Origin: an uncultured Bacteroidia bacterium
GTDB taxonomy: Bacteria; Bacteroidota; Bacteroidia; Bacteroidales; UBA932
NCBI GenBank assembly: GCA_902785825.1
Contig: CACZZZ010000009.1
Location: 124,001 to 188,000, forward strand
DNA: 64,000 nucleotides
Reading direction: 5' to 3'
Shown: piece by piece, positions 15,592 through 24,441 of the stretch
Numbering within the stretch: position 1 is the first letter of the stretch
Layout of the letters: each line of letters starts with the position of its first letter
Notes under the pieces: model-generated
What the model was told of the DNA's origin: nothing
Database searches by the model: none
Seen by the model: only the letters and a program-made list of their open reading frames with translations
Program-made: the position numbers and the translations under genes

Positions 15592-17809
15592 GACTGACGC
15601 TGTACGTCTCCCCGGGCTTGGTGTCCTTAGTTATCACCTTGCCGTCCTTAGGGGAACGGATGCGGAGAGTGCCTCCCTTCTCCGAATATACGCTTATCAT
15701 GTAATCCTTACCGTCCTTCAACTCAGCCGAGACAATGAAGGCTCCCATAGCCCTCAAGCGGTTGAAACTCACATTCTTCCAATCCTTCGGGATCGCTGGG
15801 AACACCTCGATCACACCGCTCTGGCTCTGAAGCAACATCTCCTGGAGACCGGACGCGTAGGCGAAGTTGCCCTCGAGCGTGAACGGCCTGTATGTGAATC
15901 GGGATTTACCACTCTTTGTCTGGTCACCGTTGGCGTGGAAAGAGTTACGGAGAACAAAGCATTCAGCGAAGGTCCTTAGTGCCTCGGCGGCTTCTTCCCC
16001 ATGCGCCGCCCTGGCCTCCATATTCGCAAGCCAGGAATAGGAATATCCGCACCACCAGTCGGGTCCGTTCGCATGGAGTCTTTCCAGGGTGGCATCGATT
16101 ATAGTCTTTTCCTTTGGTCCGTTATGAATGTCCAGAAGGCCAAGCGGATGGATCGCCATCGCATGGGAGAAATGCCTGTGGGACAAGTCATAAGACTTCC
16201 CTGGGGCGATCGAGAGACCCCCGTCCTCGTCGATGGCGTAATAAGGCAGCTGGCCACCGTCTTTCTTCCAGCGGGCGGAATCCTCAACCAATCCGAGCGA
16301 GTCGGCCATCTCTGCCGCCGCCGTGAAGGCGAACTTGGTCAGCGCCAGGTCATAGTTGGTGATCACAGGGAAGAACGCGTCTATCCTGTTGTCGTTGATC
16401 TCAGGGCTGGAGCTGTATTCAAAAGTCCTCGTGCCGTCCGGCTTGACTTCCGTCTCCTGCTCCAGGAACAAGGCGACATCCCTCAAGAACGGATATGCCC
16501 TCTTCTTAAGGAACTCATTGTCAGCGGAATACTTCCAATGGAGATAGAAATGCTGGCCGAGCCAAGCGGAAGTGGTGGGGGAGAATCCGTACTGAACCCA
16601 TCCGGCCATGGCATCACCCTCAAGAGTGCAGTATCCCGGCACCGCCAGTCCGTCTTTCCCGAAGAAGACCCTTGTGAACTCCTTGTACTTACCCACCTGG
16701 TTCCAAAGCGTGTTCAGATAGCCCAGGCCCTCATCAAGATGGTTGCCGATATAAGCTGGCCAATAACTCAGCTGGGTGTTGAGGTCGTTGTGATAATCGC
16801 CCTTCCATGGCGGCAGGAAACCATCGTCCGCTGTCCAGACAGATTGCAATGAGATTGGATAGGAGTCCTTCCTGGTGGCTGAGCCGAACTTGTACATCTC
16901 CCTGTCGTACTGATGTTGGATGGTCGCGTCAGGGACATTCACGGAAGATCCTTCCCAATAAGGCTCCCAGTAGCCCATGTGACGCTTATAAGCCTTTTTA
17001 GGACCCTCGGCCAATGCCTTGTCGACCTCCGACGCGGCTTTTTTACCGGAAATGGAAGAGGTGACGCTCCAGACAGCGATCACTTTGCCGCCAGCACGTT
17101 TCCAATCGACGGCGACATCGTAGAAATAGTCTTTCCAGCCTTGCTGGTGATAGGTAACGCGGTTGCCCTCCCGCTTGACCTCTCCCTGAGGATAACCAAG
17201 GAGAGCAAGCGAAGAGCTTCCGAGTCCGGCCTCTTCGGCTCCCTTGACTTGATATTCAGGAGGAACCAATTGAATGTCAAACGATTCAGGAACATTTTCA
17301 AAAACCATCCAGCCCACGTCACCATCGGCCTGGACAAAAGTCTTCATTGAGGCTCCATTCTCCCAGAGCACCTCGCATAGGGCGTTATCCAGGTATAACC
17401 TGTTCTCCTTGACCGGGCCCCAGGAAGATATGTCGATCTCCAACGCCGCTCCCGGGATTTTGGACGGGGCGGCGAGATAAGCCTTCTTCTCGAACTTGTC
17501 CACCACGGGATCGTAATCCCCTTTCCGGACCTGGTTCTTCACCCATTCGAAAGTATAATCCTCGCCTTTGAACGCCTCGATCGGCCGCATATCCCAGAGA
17601 TCAATCCTGTCAAGGGAAAGGCGCAGATTGTCACCTTTCTTCCAAACAAGCTCCCCGACAGTCGCGTTCCCAAGGGGCATAGCCTCATCCCACACCGCTG
17701 CCAAATCATTGAAAACCAGATCGCTGTCCGAAGGCTGAACCTCCATTTTTGAGCAGCCGAACAGACAACTTAACGCAAAGACACAAACAAAATAAAACGC
17801 CCTTTTCAT
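15581..17809 (-). CDS. GH95-like glycosidase lipoprotein
   Basis: The 742-residue protein has a lipobox (SCLFGC). The N-terminal WDEAMPLGNATVGELVW matches the opening of GH95 and related (alpha/alpha)6 enzymes. The catalytic region has DYHNDLNTQLSYWPA near residues 339-353 and SHRHFSHAMAIHPLG further on. GH95 enzymes remove alpha-L-fucose or alpha-L-galactose from xyloglucan and host or plant glycans by inversion. The motifs are diverged from characterised members (HRHFSHAM in place of HRHLSHLY), so substrate is uncertain. It lies downstream of the AT-rich ATPase gene and may have been the tail of the large PUL before that gene was inserted. Confidence 0.72.
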   Translation of the reverse strand: MKRAFYFVCVFALSCLFGCSKMEVQPSDSDLVFNDLAAVWDEAMPLGNATVGELVWKKGDNLRLSLDRIDLWDMRPIEAFKGEDYTFEWVKNQVRKGDYDPVVDKFEKKAYLAAPSKIPGAALEIDISSWGPVKENRLYLDNALCEVLWENGASMKTFVQADGDVGWMVFENVPESFDIQLVPPEYQVKGAEEAGLGSSSLALLGYPQGEVKREGNRVTYHQQGWKDYFYDVAVDWKRAGGKVIAVWSVTSSISGKKAASEVDKALAEGPKKAYKRHMGYWEPYWEGSSVNVPDATIQHQYDREMYKFGSATRKDSYPISLQSVWTADDGFLPPWKGDYHNDLNTQLSYWPAYIGNHLDEGLGYLNTLWNQVGKYKEFTRVFFGKDGLAVPGYCTLEGDAMAGWVQYGFSPTTSAWLGQHFYLHWKYSADNEFLKKRAYPFLRDVALFLEQETEVKPDGTRTFEYSSSPEINDNRIDAFFPVITNYDLALTKFAFTAAAEMADSLGLVEDSARWKKDGGQLPYYAIDEDGGLSIAPGKSYDLSHRHFSHAMAIHPLGLLDIHNGPKEKTIIDATLERLHANGPDWWCGYSYSWLANMEARAAHGEEAAEALRTFAECFVLRNSFHANGDQTKSGKSRFTYRPFTLEGNFAYASGLQEMLLQSQSGVIEVFPAIPKDWKNVSFNRLRAMGAFIVSAELKDGKDYMISVYSEKGGTLRIRSPKDGKVITKDTKPGETYSVSLTI

Positions 17810-17817
17810 TCTTTTAT

Positions 17818-19260
17818 TTATAAGAATAAGTCATCAAGAATCAACGTTTTCTGGAACACACTTGAGTGAACCCCGTATTTCAAGCCAAAGGTAGTTATCA
17901 ATGTTAAAAACACGTTTCCCCTTACGTGAAACGCGGTTTTAAAGTTTTCTACCCGGTTTCTTAGCCTAATGTTTTCTTCCTTGTCCACAGAATAGTCTGA
18001 AGAATAGAATTTCATTTCACAAAGATTCACATTACGATCTGCCCGGTCTATAACCAAATCAATCTGAGAACCGCTTCTATCACTAATGGACGGGATGATC
18101 ATTTTAGAAGCAACGGTAGTTATTCCATGGATGCCCAACGCTTTTTTCAGGCTCTCAAGGTGTGTAAAACAAACCTGCTCAAAAGCGATACCCTGCCATG
18201 AAAGAATCCCTTTAGTACCTGAACTATTCTGCCAGAAATGCTCATCCAAGTCTTTTTTCCCATCAATGAATCTCAAATAGAATAAGCAGAAACTATCTTT
18301 CAAACGGAAATAATCAATCCTTGCGTTTGACAATACCGGTTTATACCGTTCCACAAAATCAGTCTCAACCAAGTTCTCAAGATACTCAGATAGCCCACCT
18401 CCTGCAGATATTCCTGTAATATGTGATATTTCGCCTTTCGTATAACCATAATTCCTTTTAGACAAAGCCCTAACTATTTTGATGTACTTATCAGAACCCG
18501 TGAATAAGGTATTGAACAAGCGAACGAATTCTCCTTGAAGAGGTGAGTTCTCCTTAAAAAAGGCATTGTCAATATTCTGCTCCACGCTGGCACCTGGTTT
18601 TAAATATCCCAAATAATATGGAATGCCCCCAAAGGCCATATATGTCCTGACAATATCATATCGGTCATAATGAACATTATTCTCCGACAGAAACTCTTCT
18701 GTCTCCCGCAAGGTGAATGGAGACAATTTGATTTGACAAGTGAATCTGTCATATAATCCGCCTTTACTACGTACAATATTCTTTAATATCCACGAGCTGG
18801 ATGAACCGCAAACAATAAGCAAAATGTCATCTCGCAAAGATGCCCAGCCGTTATAAAAACCTTCGAAAGCGGAGATGAATTTTGATTTTGGAGTATCCAT
18901 CCAGGGTAATTCATCTATGAATACTACCCTTTTACCTGTCCCCGCTTTCTTTTCAAGAAGATTCTCAAGCCGATAAAATGCCTCTATCCATGTTTTCGGT
19001 ACAGGAACATCCTCACTCAGGCCATATCGTATCAAAGAATAATAAAAAGCCTGGATCTGGTCATTCATAGTTATCTTGGATGAGCCTTCATAAGGAGACC
19101 GCCCTGTATGTTGGAAAGCGAAAGCATCTTTAAAGGTTTGGGCAACCAAAAACGTCTTCCCGACCCTTCTTCTACCATAAATAGCGACAAATTCGGATTT
19201 ATCACTATGATAAAGGGACAATAGTGTTTGCTGTTCCTCTTTTCTGCCGATTAATGACAT
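17818..19260 (-). CDS. ATPase with C-terminal DUF234/nuclease-like domain
   Basis: The protein of 480 residues has a P-loop NTPase domain with Walker A GRRRVGKT (29-36) and Walker B RVVFIDEL (111-118), a winged-helix middle, and a C-terminal region IDLVIDRADRNVNLCEMKF that fits a PD-(D/E)xK nuclease-like core (Asp...Glu-x-Lys). This is the archaeal-type ATPase plus DUF234 architecture, which is multi-copy and patchy in Bacteroidales. Its function is unknown; links to mobile or toxin-like behaviour are speculative. It is clearly more AT-rich than the flanking glycosidase genes, and two perfect inverted repeats lie just upstream. It separates the lactonase gene from GH95, consistent with insertion into the PUL. 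Confidence 0.75.
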   Translation of the reverse strand: MSLIGRKEEQQTLLSLYHSDKSEFVAIYGRRRVGKTFLVAQTFKDAFAFQHTGRSPYEGSSKITMNDQIQAFYYSLIRYGLSEDVPVPKTWIEAFYRLENLLEKKAGTGKRVVFIDELPWMDTPKSKFISAFEGFYNGWASLRDDILLIVCGSSSSWILKNIVRSKGGLYDRFTCQIKLSPFTLRETEEFLSENNVHYDRYDIVRTYMAFGGIPYYLGYLKPGASVEQNIDNAFFKENSPLQGEFVRLFNTLFTGSDKYIKIVRALSKRNYGYTKGEISHITGISAGGGLSEYLENLVETDFVERYKPVLSNARIDYFRLKDSFCLFYLRFIDGKKDLDEHFWQNSSGTKGILSWQGIAFEQVCFTHLESLKKALGIHGITTVASKMIIPSISDRSGSQIDLVIDRADRNVNLCEMKFYSSDYSVDKEENIRLRNRVENFKTAFHVRGNVFLTLITTFGLKYGVHSSVFQKTLILDDLFL

Positions 19261-19265
19261 GATAA

Positions 19266-19315
19266 TTATATTTTGCCGTAAAGTTATAAAAAATCACACT
19301 TATGGCAAAATATAA
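19266..19315. repeat. Perfect 12-bp inverted repeat upstream of the ATPase gene (first of two)
   Basis: TTATATTTTGCC at 19266-19277 is matched by GGCAAAATATAA at 19304-19315 with a 26-base spacer. It starts 6 bases before the ATPase gene's ATG. It could be an operator or the edge of an inserted element. Confidence 0.6.
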
Positions 19316-19319
19316 AATT

Positions 19320-19365
19320 ATAATCTGCCATATATGGGTAAAAAATACGCTTCATGGCAGATTAT
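19320..19365. repeat. Perfect 12-bp inverted repeat upstream of the ATPase gene (second of two)
   Basis: ATAATCTGCCAT at 19320-19331 is matched by ATGGCAGATTAT at 19354-19365 with a 22-base spacer. All four arms of the two repeats share the TGCC/GGCA core. It ends 9 bases before the stop of the lactonase gene. Confidence 0.6.
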
Positions 19366-19374
19366 ACTCAAATA

Positions 19375-20469
19375 TTAATTACCAGAAGGGACCGCCAACA
19401 CGCAAACAGGATGAGGGACCTTTATGTCTTTCCCTGTGTCGGTCAACAGGCCCGTCTTAGGATCACGACGGAACACTTGAACCGCGTCGCTGTCACGGCA
19501 AGCCACCAAAACAAACTGCCCATTAGGCGTGATAGCGAAGTTACGAGGATGGACTCCCGTGTTTTGATACCCAACATTGGTCAGAAGGCCAGTAGCTGGA
19601 TCCTGACTGAATATCGCCAAACCGTCGCCTTTCAGGCGGTTGCTGGCGTAAAGGAACTTCCCGTCAGGGGAGAAATGGATGTCCGCGCTTCCCCGTGCAT
19701 GGAGAGGATCAGCCTCGATCAGCTGGATCTGTTTGAGGTCTCCTCCATTGTAGTCATACACGATGACATTTCCCTCAAGCTCGGTGAGGACATACATGAA
19801 GCGGCCGTCTTTGGAGTAGGTGAAATGTCGGGGACCCTCGCCGGCTGGAACCTTGATCTTGACAGGTTCAAAACTGGTGACTTTTCCGTCAATTACGGGG
19901 TAACGATAGATGTAATCGCCTCCCAAGTCTATGACAAACAGGAACTTCCCATCTGGTGAGACCTGTGATGAATGAATATGCGATCCGGCCTGGCGGACAG
20001 TGTCCGGGCCACTCTCGAAGAACTCCAACAAGGTTCCTTCCTCAAGGTTACCATTCTCGTCCAGAGGAAAAACCGTCATCCCGCCTGAGGAATAGTTTGT
20101 GGCGACAACGTCCTTCCCGACCCAGGTGACGTGGCAAGTGCCCCTGCCATGAGTCAACTGTTTGTTCCGGAAGGTGAGTGTTCCCTTCTCGACATCAAAG
20201 TCAAAAGCGGACACGGCGGCATCCACCTGCTGCTCGGTGACAGCATAAACCATCTTGTTGTCCGGCGTCACAGCCAAGAATGACGGATTCGGAATGTCAG
20301 TAATGGCAAGAGCCGAACTCTCTCCTGTGGTCTGGTCAAACTTGAAAGAGTAAATACCCTTGCTGTCGGTGTCGGTGTAAGTGCCCACCAGCAAAGTAAG
20401 AGTATCGGACTTATTCCCGCAACCTAAAACTGTCATAGCGGCCATAATCAACAACAAACACTTTTTCAT
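19375..20469 (-). CDS. Lactonase-family seven-bladed propeller lipoprotein (6-phosphogluconolactonase-like)
   Basis: The 364-residue protein has a lipobox (TVLGC). It shows the repeated propeller blades of the YbhE/Pgl lactonase family: LVGTYTDTDSKGIYSF, NPSFLAVTPDNKMVYAV, HSSQVSPDGKFLFV, GPRHFTYSKDGRFMYVL, DIHFSPDGKFLYASNR and HPRNFAITPNGQFVLVA. Cytoplasmic members hydrolyse 6-phosphogluconolactone, but this one is lipid-anchored outside the cytoplasm, so a sugar-lactone substrate released by the neighbouring enzymes is more likely. It follows the GH10 gene after 17 bases and appears to be the last gene of the PUL before the inserted ATPase. Confidence 0.82.
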   Translation of the reverse strand: MKKCLLLIMAAMTVLGCGNKSDTLTLLVGTYTDTDSKGIYSFKFDQTTGESSALAITDIPNPSFLAVTPDNKMVYAVTEQQVDAAVSAFDFDVEKGTLTFRNKQLTHGRGTCHVTWVGKDVVATNYSSGGMTVFPLDENGNLEEGTLLEFFESGPDTVRQAGSHIHSSQVSPDGKFLFVIDLGGDYIYRYPVIDGKVTSFEPVKIKVPAGEGPRHFTYSKDGRFMYVLTELEGNVIVYDYNGGDLKQIQLIEADPLHARGSADIHFSPDGKFLYASNRLKGDGLAIFSQDPATGLLTNVGYQNTGVHPRNFAITPNGQFVLVACRDSDAVQVFRRDPKTGLLTDTGKDIKVPHPVCVLAVPSGN

Positions 20470-20486
20470 ATCCTCAGCTCAATGAT

Positions 20487-21803
20487 CTAATCAATATGAT
20501 AGTCCAAAGTTACTGATTTTCCTTTTTTATCCTTGTATGTGATCTTGTAATCTCCCTTGAATCCTCTCCAGGAAATCTTGCCATCCTTGGGAGCCTTGAA
20601 AGTGAGATTTGTCCTCCACTCGTGGTTAATCAACTGATCCAGGGCCTCGTAAGCTGGCTTCTTGTTCATATTCTTATCAAACAAACCGGATATTGAAGGT
20701 TCACCTGGAGCGGCACCGCCATCGACGAGATTCCACCATGTGATTCCCGCCACGCAAGGATGACTGAACCACAGGCGATACATATTTCTTGTGAGAATTT
20801 TCTGGATCTCCAAGCCTTTAGGGGTGTCCTCCGGGGCACTGATAGTCACCTCGCTGATGAATATCGGCCTTTCGATATTTTTCAGTTCCTCCAACGTGGC
20901 CCAAAGACGATCAGGAGACAGTTGGCCGTTGTCGGTTCCCTCGGCTATCTTCGTCGCCTCGGCCGGGTTGAAGATATGCATCTGAACCCCGGCATAATCC
21001 ACTCTGGCTCCCCGGTCAATCAGGTTCCTGGCGATCTCCGTGTACCTCTTTGTAGGCCCCCAATGCATGTCGCACTCATTGGTGTTGAACTTTACGGAGG
21101 CAGGGAAATATTTCTCGGCCCACTTGAAAGATTTGTAGGTGTAGTCGTCGGGCATAAGGCCGCGATTGGCCTGATCGTAGCACTCGTTGACCACATCCCA
21201 GTCCTGAATCCTACCCTTGTAGCGCCCGGCAAGGGTTTTGATGTGCTCCTCGAACTCCTTCTCCATCACATTCCTGTCCTCGGGCAGCCATGTCGGGTGT
21301 CCCCAAGACCTTATCCCGTAAATAATAGCGTGGCCCTTCATGTAGATCCCTTTCGACTCGCAGAACTCCACCACCGGATCAGTGGCCGGGCGGCGGTACT
21401 CGTACGGGCTGTCAGCGGCGAAGCGGATCTTCCCCTTTTCCGGCTCCAAGGTCTTCCAGTAGAAAGCGATCGTAGCCTGATTGAACAGGTCTCCGAAAGC
21501 ATCCTTATACTTCTGGTTCTTCTCGGGAGAGTCCAGCTGGTCGAAAAGGAAGATATTGCTTCCGAAAAGAAAATCGCTCGAGACTTGTTCGACAGTCACT
21601 ACCGAACCTGGTTTGACGTTTTCGAGAATAAGCTCAGCATCCGCTTTGCGGTATTTCTCAATGTTCGCGTCAATGGCGTTCTGGAGGCTGTCGTTCCATG
21701 TCTTGTAGTAAGCCTCACTCATGACAGGACTCTTTTCCTGAGCTATGACACTGGCCACCGAGATCGCGCATACAGCCAGTGAAAATACGGTTTTCTTAAA
21801 CAT
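20487..21803 (-). CDS. Secreted GH10 endo-beta-1,4-xylanase
   Basis: The 438-residue protein has a signal peptide (SVASVIAQ) and a GH10 TIM barrel. The acid/base is Glu207 in WDVVNEC and the nucleophile is Glu318 in IFISEV. The conserved HAIIYG and ITWWNLVDGGA stretches are also present. A short beta domain (about residue 400 onward) closes the protein. GH10 enzymes cut the xylan backbone and tolerate side chains well. Its ATG overlaps the frame-restored stop of the upstream GH2 gene (TAATG), which indicates translational coupling. A second GH10 lies at 34609 in the same locus. Confidence 0.92.
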   Translation of the reverse strand: MFKKTVFSLAVCAISVASVIAQEKSPVMSEAYYKTWNDSLQNAIDANIEKYRKADAELILENVKPGSVVTVEQVSSDFLFGSNIFLFDQLDSPEKNQKYKDAFGDLFNQATIAFYWKTLEPEKGKIRFAADSPYEYRRPATDPVVEFCESKGIYMKGHAIIYGIRSWGHPTWLPEDRNVMEKEFEEHIKTLAGRYKGRIQDWDVVNECYDQANRGLMPDDYTYKSFKWAEKYFPASVKFNTNECDMHWGPTKRYTEIARNLIDRGARVDYAGVQMHIFNPAEATKIAEGTDNGQLSPDRLWATLEELKNIERPIFISEVTISAPEDTPKGLEIQKILTRNMYRLWFSHPCVAGITWWNLVDGGAAPGEPSISGLFDKNMNKKPAYEALDQLINHEWRTNLTFKAPKDGKISWRGFKGDYKITYKDKKGKSVTLDYHID

Positions 21804-24441
21804 TAATCTATTGGTATTGAATTGGTTTTAGCGTTCCAAGAGGAAACTGTGATCTTGAAAGGATCCCTCTCGCCAAGCGATCCGGCCTTGGTGGAGATCC
21901 TGACCTCCTTTGACTCGCCGCTGTCGAGCCAGAAGAAATTGTCGCTGCAGTAGAAGATACGGTCGTAAGGGTAGGCCATGCGGGTGCGGACTCAAGGTAA
22001 GTCTTGTAATATTCCGGATCCTCCATCTGGGGAATAGTCCTCGGCCAATAGACAGTACGGGAGATAACGCTTCCCGTCTTGTCGATAAGCCTCGCCACGA
22101 CAAAGAAGAACCTTGAACGGTAATCGGACGGTATCTGGAACTCCCCGATCTCTGCCTTGGTGACAGACGTTCCCTTTGACACGGAAACCGCTTGTTCATA
22201 AGACTTTAGCTCTTTGAATTTGTCGTCCAGGACCTTCACCTCAACCTTACCGGAGAGCGCCTCGGCGCATGCTCCATTAAGGACATTCACCTTAATCGGA
22301 ATCTCGTCTCCCGGGGCGAACAACATCCTCGGGAAGTCAACCAGGATATGGGTCTTCTCGTAGGTGCGCTTCAGGAAATAATATGGCGCTGTCGGCTGGC
22401 CGTAATAGTCCATTATCTGGATCGCGGCCACGACCGGCCAAGGACGCTTGAGAACCCAAGGCATAAGGCCTGTGGTCACGGGATAATTGCCTTGAAGGCC
22501 CTCTGACATGATCTGGTAGAACTCACCGGCTCCGACCTGGGAAGCCTCGACAATGTTCTCGTACAGAGGATCGGACATGTTGTCGATGTGCGAGGCACGG
22601 CTAAGCATGCGAGGCACGCGGGCCGGCCAATATTCAGCGAAATGGTGGACGAAATCCGGATGGGAATTCCTGAAGGTCTCCTCAAACATTCCTCCAAGGC
22701 CTTTGAACTCCTCGGCAGCTATTATTTTCCGGTTGTTTCTGGGAGAGCTCATCGTGTGGATCCCACTCTCAGCCACGAAGGGCATCCACTTATAGTCTTT
22801 GTAGTGGTTGGGATCAAAGTCAGGGTACAGATGGTCAGAGCCACCATCGGGAGTAGTGCGCCAGAAGGGCCTGGTCGGGTCAAATTCCCGAAGGTTACGC
22901 TCTATAATCCCGACCGAAGCGGTGTTCCCGAGGCAATAAGGGTTGAACTCGTTTCCTCCGCACCAAACTGCAAGGGCCGGTTGGTTACGAAGCCTGAATA
23001 TATTCTGGCAGACCTGAGCCTCCCAGACCTGCTGGGGCCACTCGGGAGTGTCGCTGTTGGCCATTGTGAAGTCCTGCCAGACCATAATCCCGTACTTCTT
23101 GCAGATGTCATAGAAGGCCTCCGTCTCCATATAGCCGGATCCCCATATCCTCAAGACCTGGACTCCCATGTCCCTGGCCGCCCGAATCGCCCACTCATAT
23201 TTCTCGTAAGGAAGGTCGGAAATAGCGTCCAGAGGCAGCCAGTTAACACCTTTGACGAAGATCTTTTCCCCGTTGATGACAAACTGCCAGTCGTTCCAGC
23301 GGTCCTCCAGACGCACTCCTGCGCTACGGACATGCTCGATAGTCCTGACTGCGAAATCAAACTCGATTTTGTCAATTGGCTTGCCGTTGACCTCCAGCTC
23401 CACAGAGGCCTTGTAGTAATTCCCGGTTCCTGAGTTTGTCGAAGGGCCCATCCCGTTTGGCCACCATAACTTCGGATTATCCAACTCAAAACTCTCCTCC
23501 AGCCAGCAGCGGCCGTTGACGGCCATGGCATCAAAACTCCTGACATAAGCCTCCTTACCGTCGTCAAACAGACGTACGATAACCTTCAAGGCATCTTTCG
23601 CCACAACGTTCTGACGAGCTGCCGAGGCTCCTTGATGGTTGTGCCAATTGTGAAGGATGTAGTCTTTGGAGTTCTTGCCAGTGAATATTTCCGTAGTGAA
23701 ATCAATGACCGCTTTGCCGTTCCCAATGGAGCGTGTGGCCAGGAAAGGACGCTCGAGATGATAGTATGGAAGCACATCAATGCGGGCGCCGTTCCACATT
23801 CCAAGATGGAAAAATGGTGTAACGTTGTCGTTGGAGAAGAACCATGTGCGGACAAACCGTCTGGGAGCCCTTCCCTTATATTCAGGGAACTTGTAATTGG
23901 CTGATTTGACCTCAACGACAAGGTCGTTGTCGGATCCGTCAGATTTCAGGTAATCGTTGATCTTCACTGTCGGCCCCCCGAACATTCCCTCATGCTCTCC
24001 AAGCAGGTTTCCATTAAGCCAAACCCTTGACGCATAGTCGATTCCGTCAAAGGAGAGAATCACATGACTTTTATCTTCGTGCCTTGGAGTCGGGAAAGAC
24101 TTCCTATAGTAATGCACCTTTTGCTCCAGGAAATGATACTCATTGGAATTGAGATTCTCATAAGGAGCTGGCAACAAACCGGCTTTGTAATATGCCATCT
24201 GCACAGAAGTAGGCTCCGCCACATCAATCCATTTCTCCCCGGAAAAGGCAGCGGGACTCTCAAGAGGGGCATCCACGGAGGTCAGCTTCCAGTCCGCGGA
24301 CAAATCAATATGTTGCCCTCCTGTCCTCGGAAAAACATAGTAGGGCGACTCCAAACGGTTAACTGTTGCCTTATCCTGCGCCTTGACTAAGAACGGCACA
24401 AAGGTCAATAAGGCTAAAAACAAAGAATAAATAGTTTTCAT
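21803..24441 (-). CDS. Secreted GH2 glycosidase, copy A, with C-terminal frameshift
   Basis: This is a GH2 enzyme of the beta-mannosidase/exo-glucosaminidase-like subgroup: jelly roll, Ig-like domain, then a TIM barrel with acid/base Glu498 in WCGGNEFN and probable nucleophile Glu558 in FVAESG. A signal peptide is present. The uninterrupted frame stops at 21808 and ends in a low-complexity Ser/Arg tail. A shift near 21966 instead gives a proper beta-sandwich end (DRIFYCSDNFFWLDSGESK onward) that stops at 21803 overlapping the GH10 ATG, so the shifted frame is the native one. Relative to copy B it has a 93-bp deletion at the same point, and a palindromic repeat coding residues 333-341 (PSTNSGTGN). 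It overlaps the upstream GH31 gene by ATGA. Confidence 0.8.
23425..23449. repeat. Palindromic repeat fragment inside GH2 copy A
   Basis: The minus strand reads GGGCCCTTCGACAAACTCAG then GAACC, a variant of the dispersed repeat seen at 57865-57948. The paralogous GH2 copy B lacks it (QQD in place of PSTNSGTGN), which shows it was gained or substituted in frame. Confidence 0.6.

Noticed and set aside
20760..21782. 340-codon plus-strand open frame opposite the second GH10 gene
   Set aside because: Antisense shadow with the same cause as the others.
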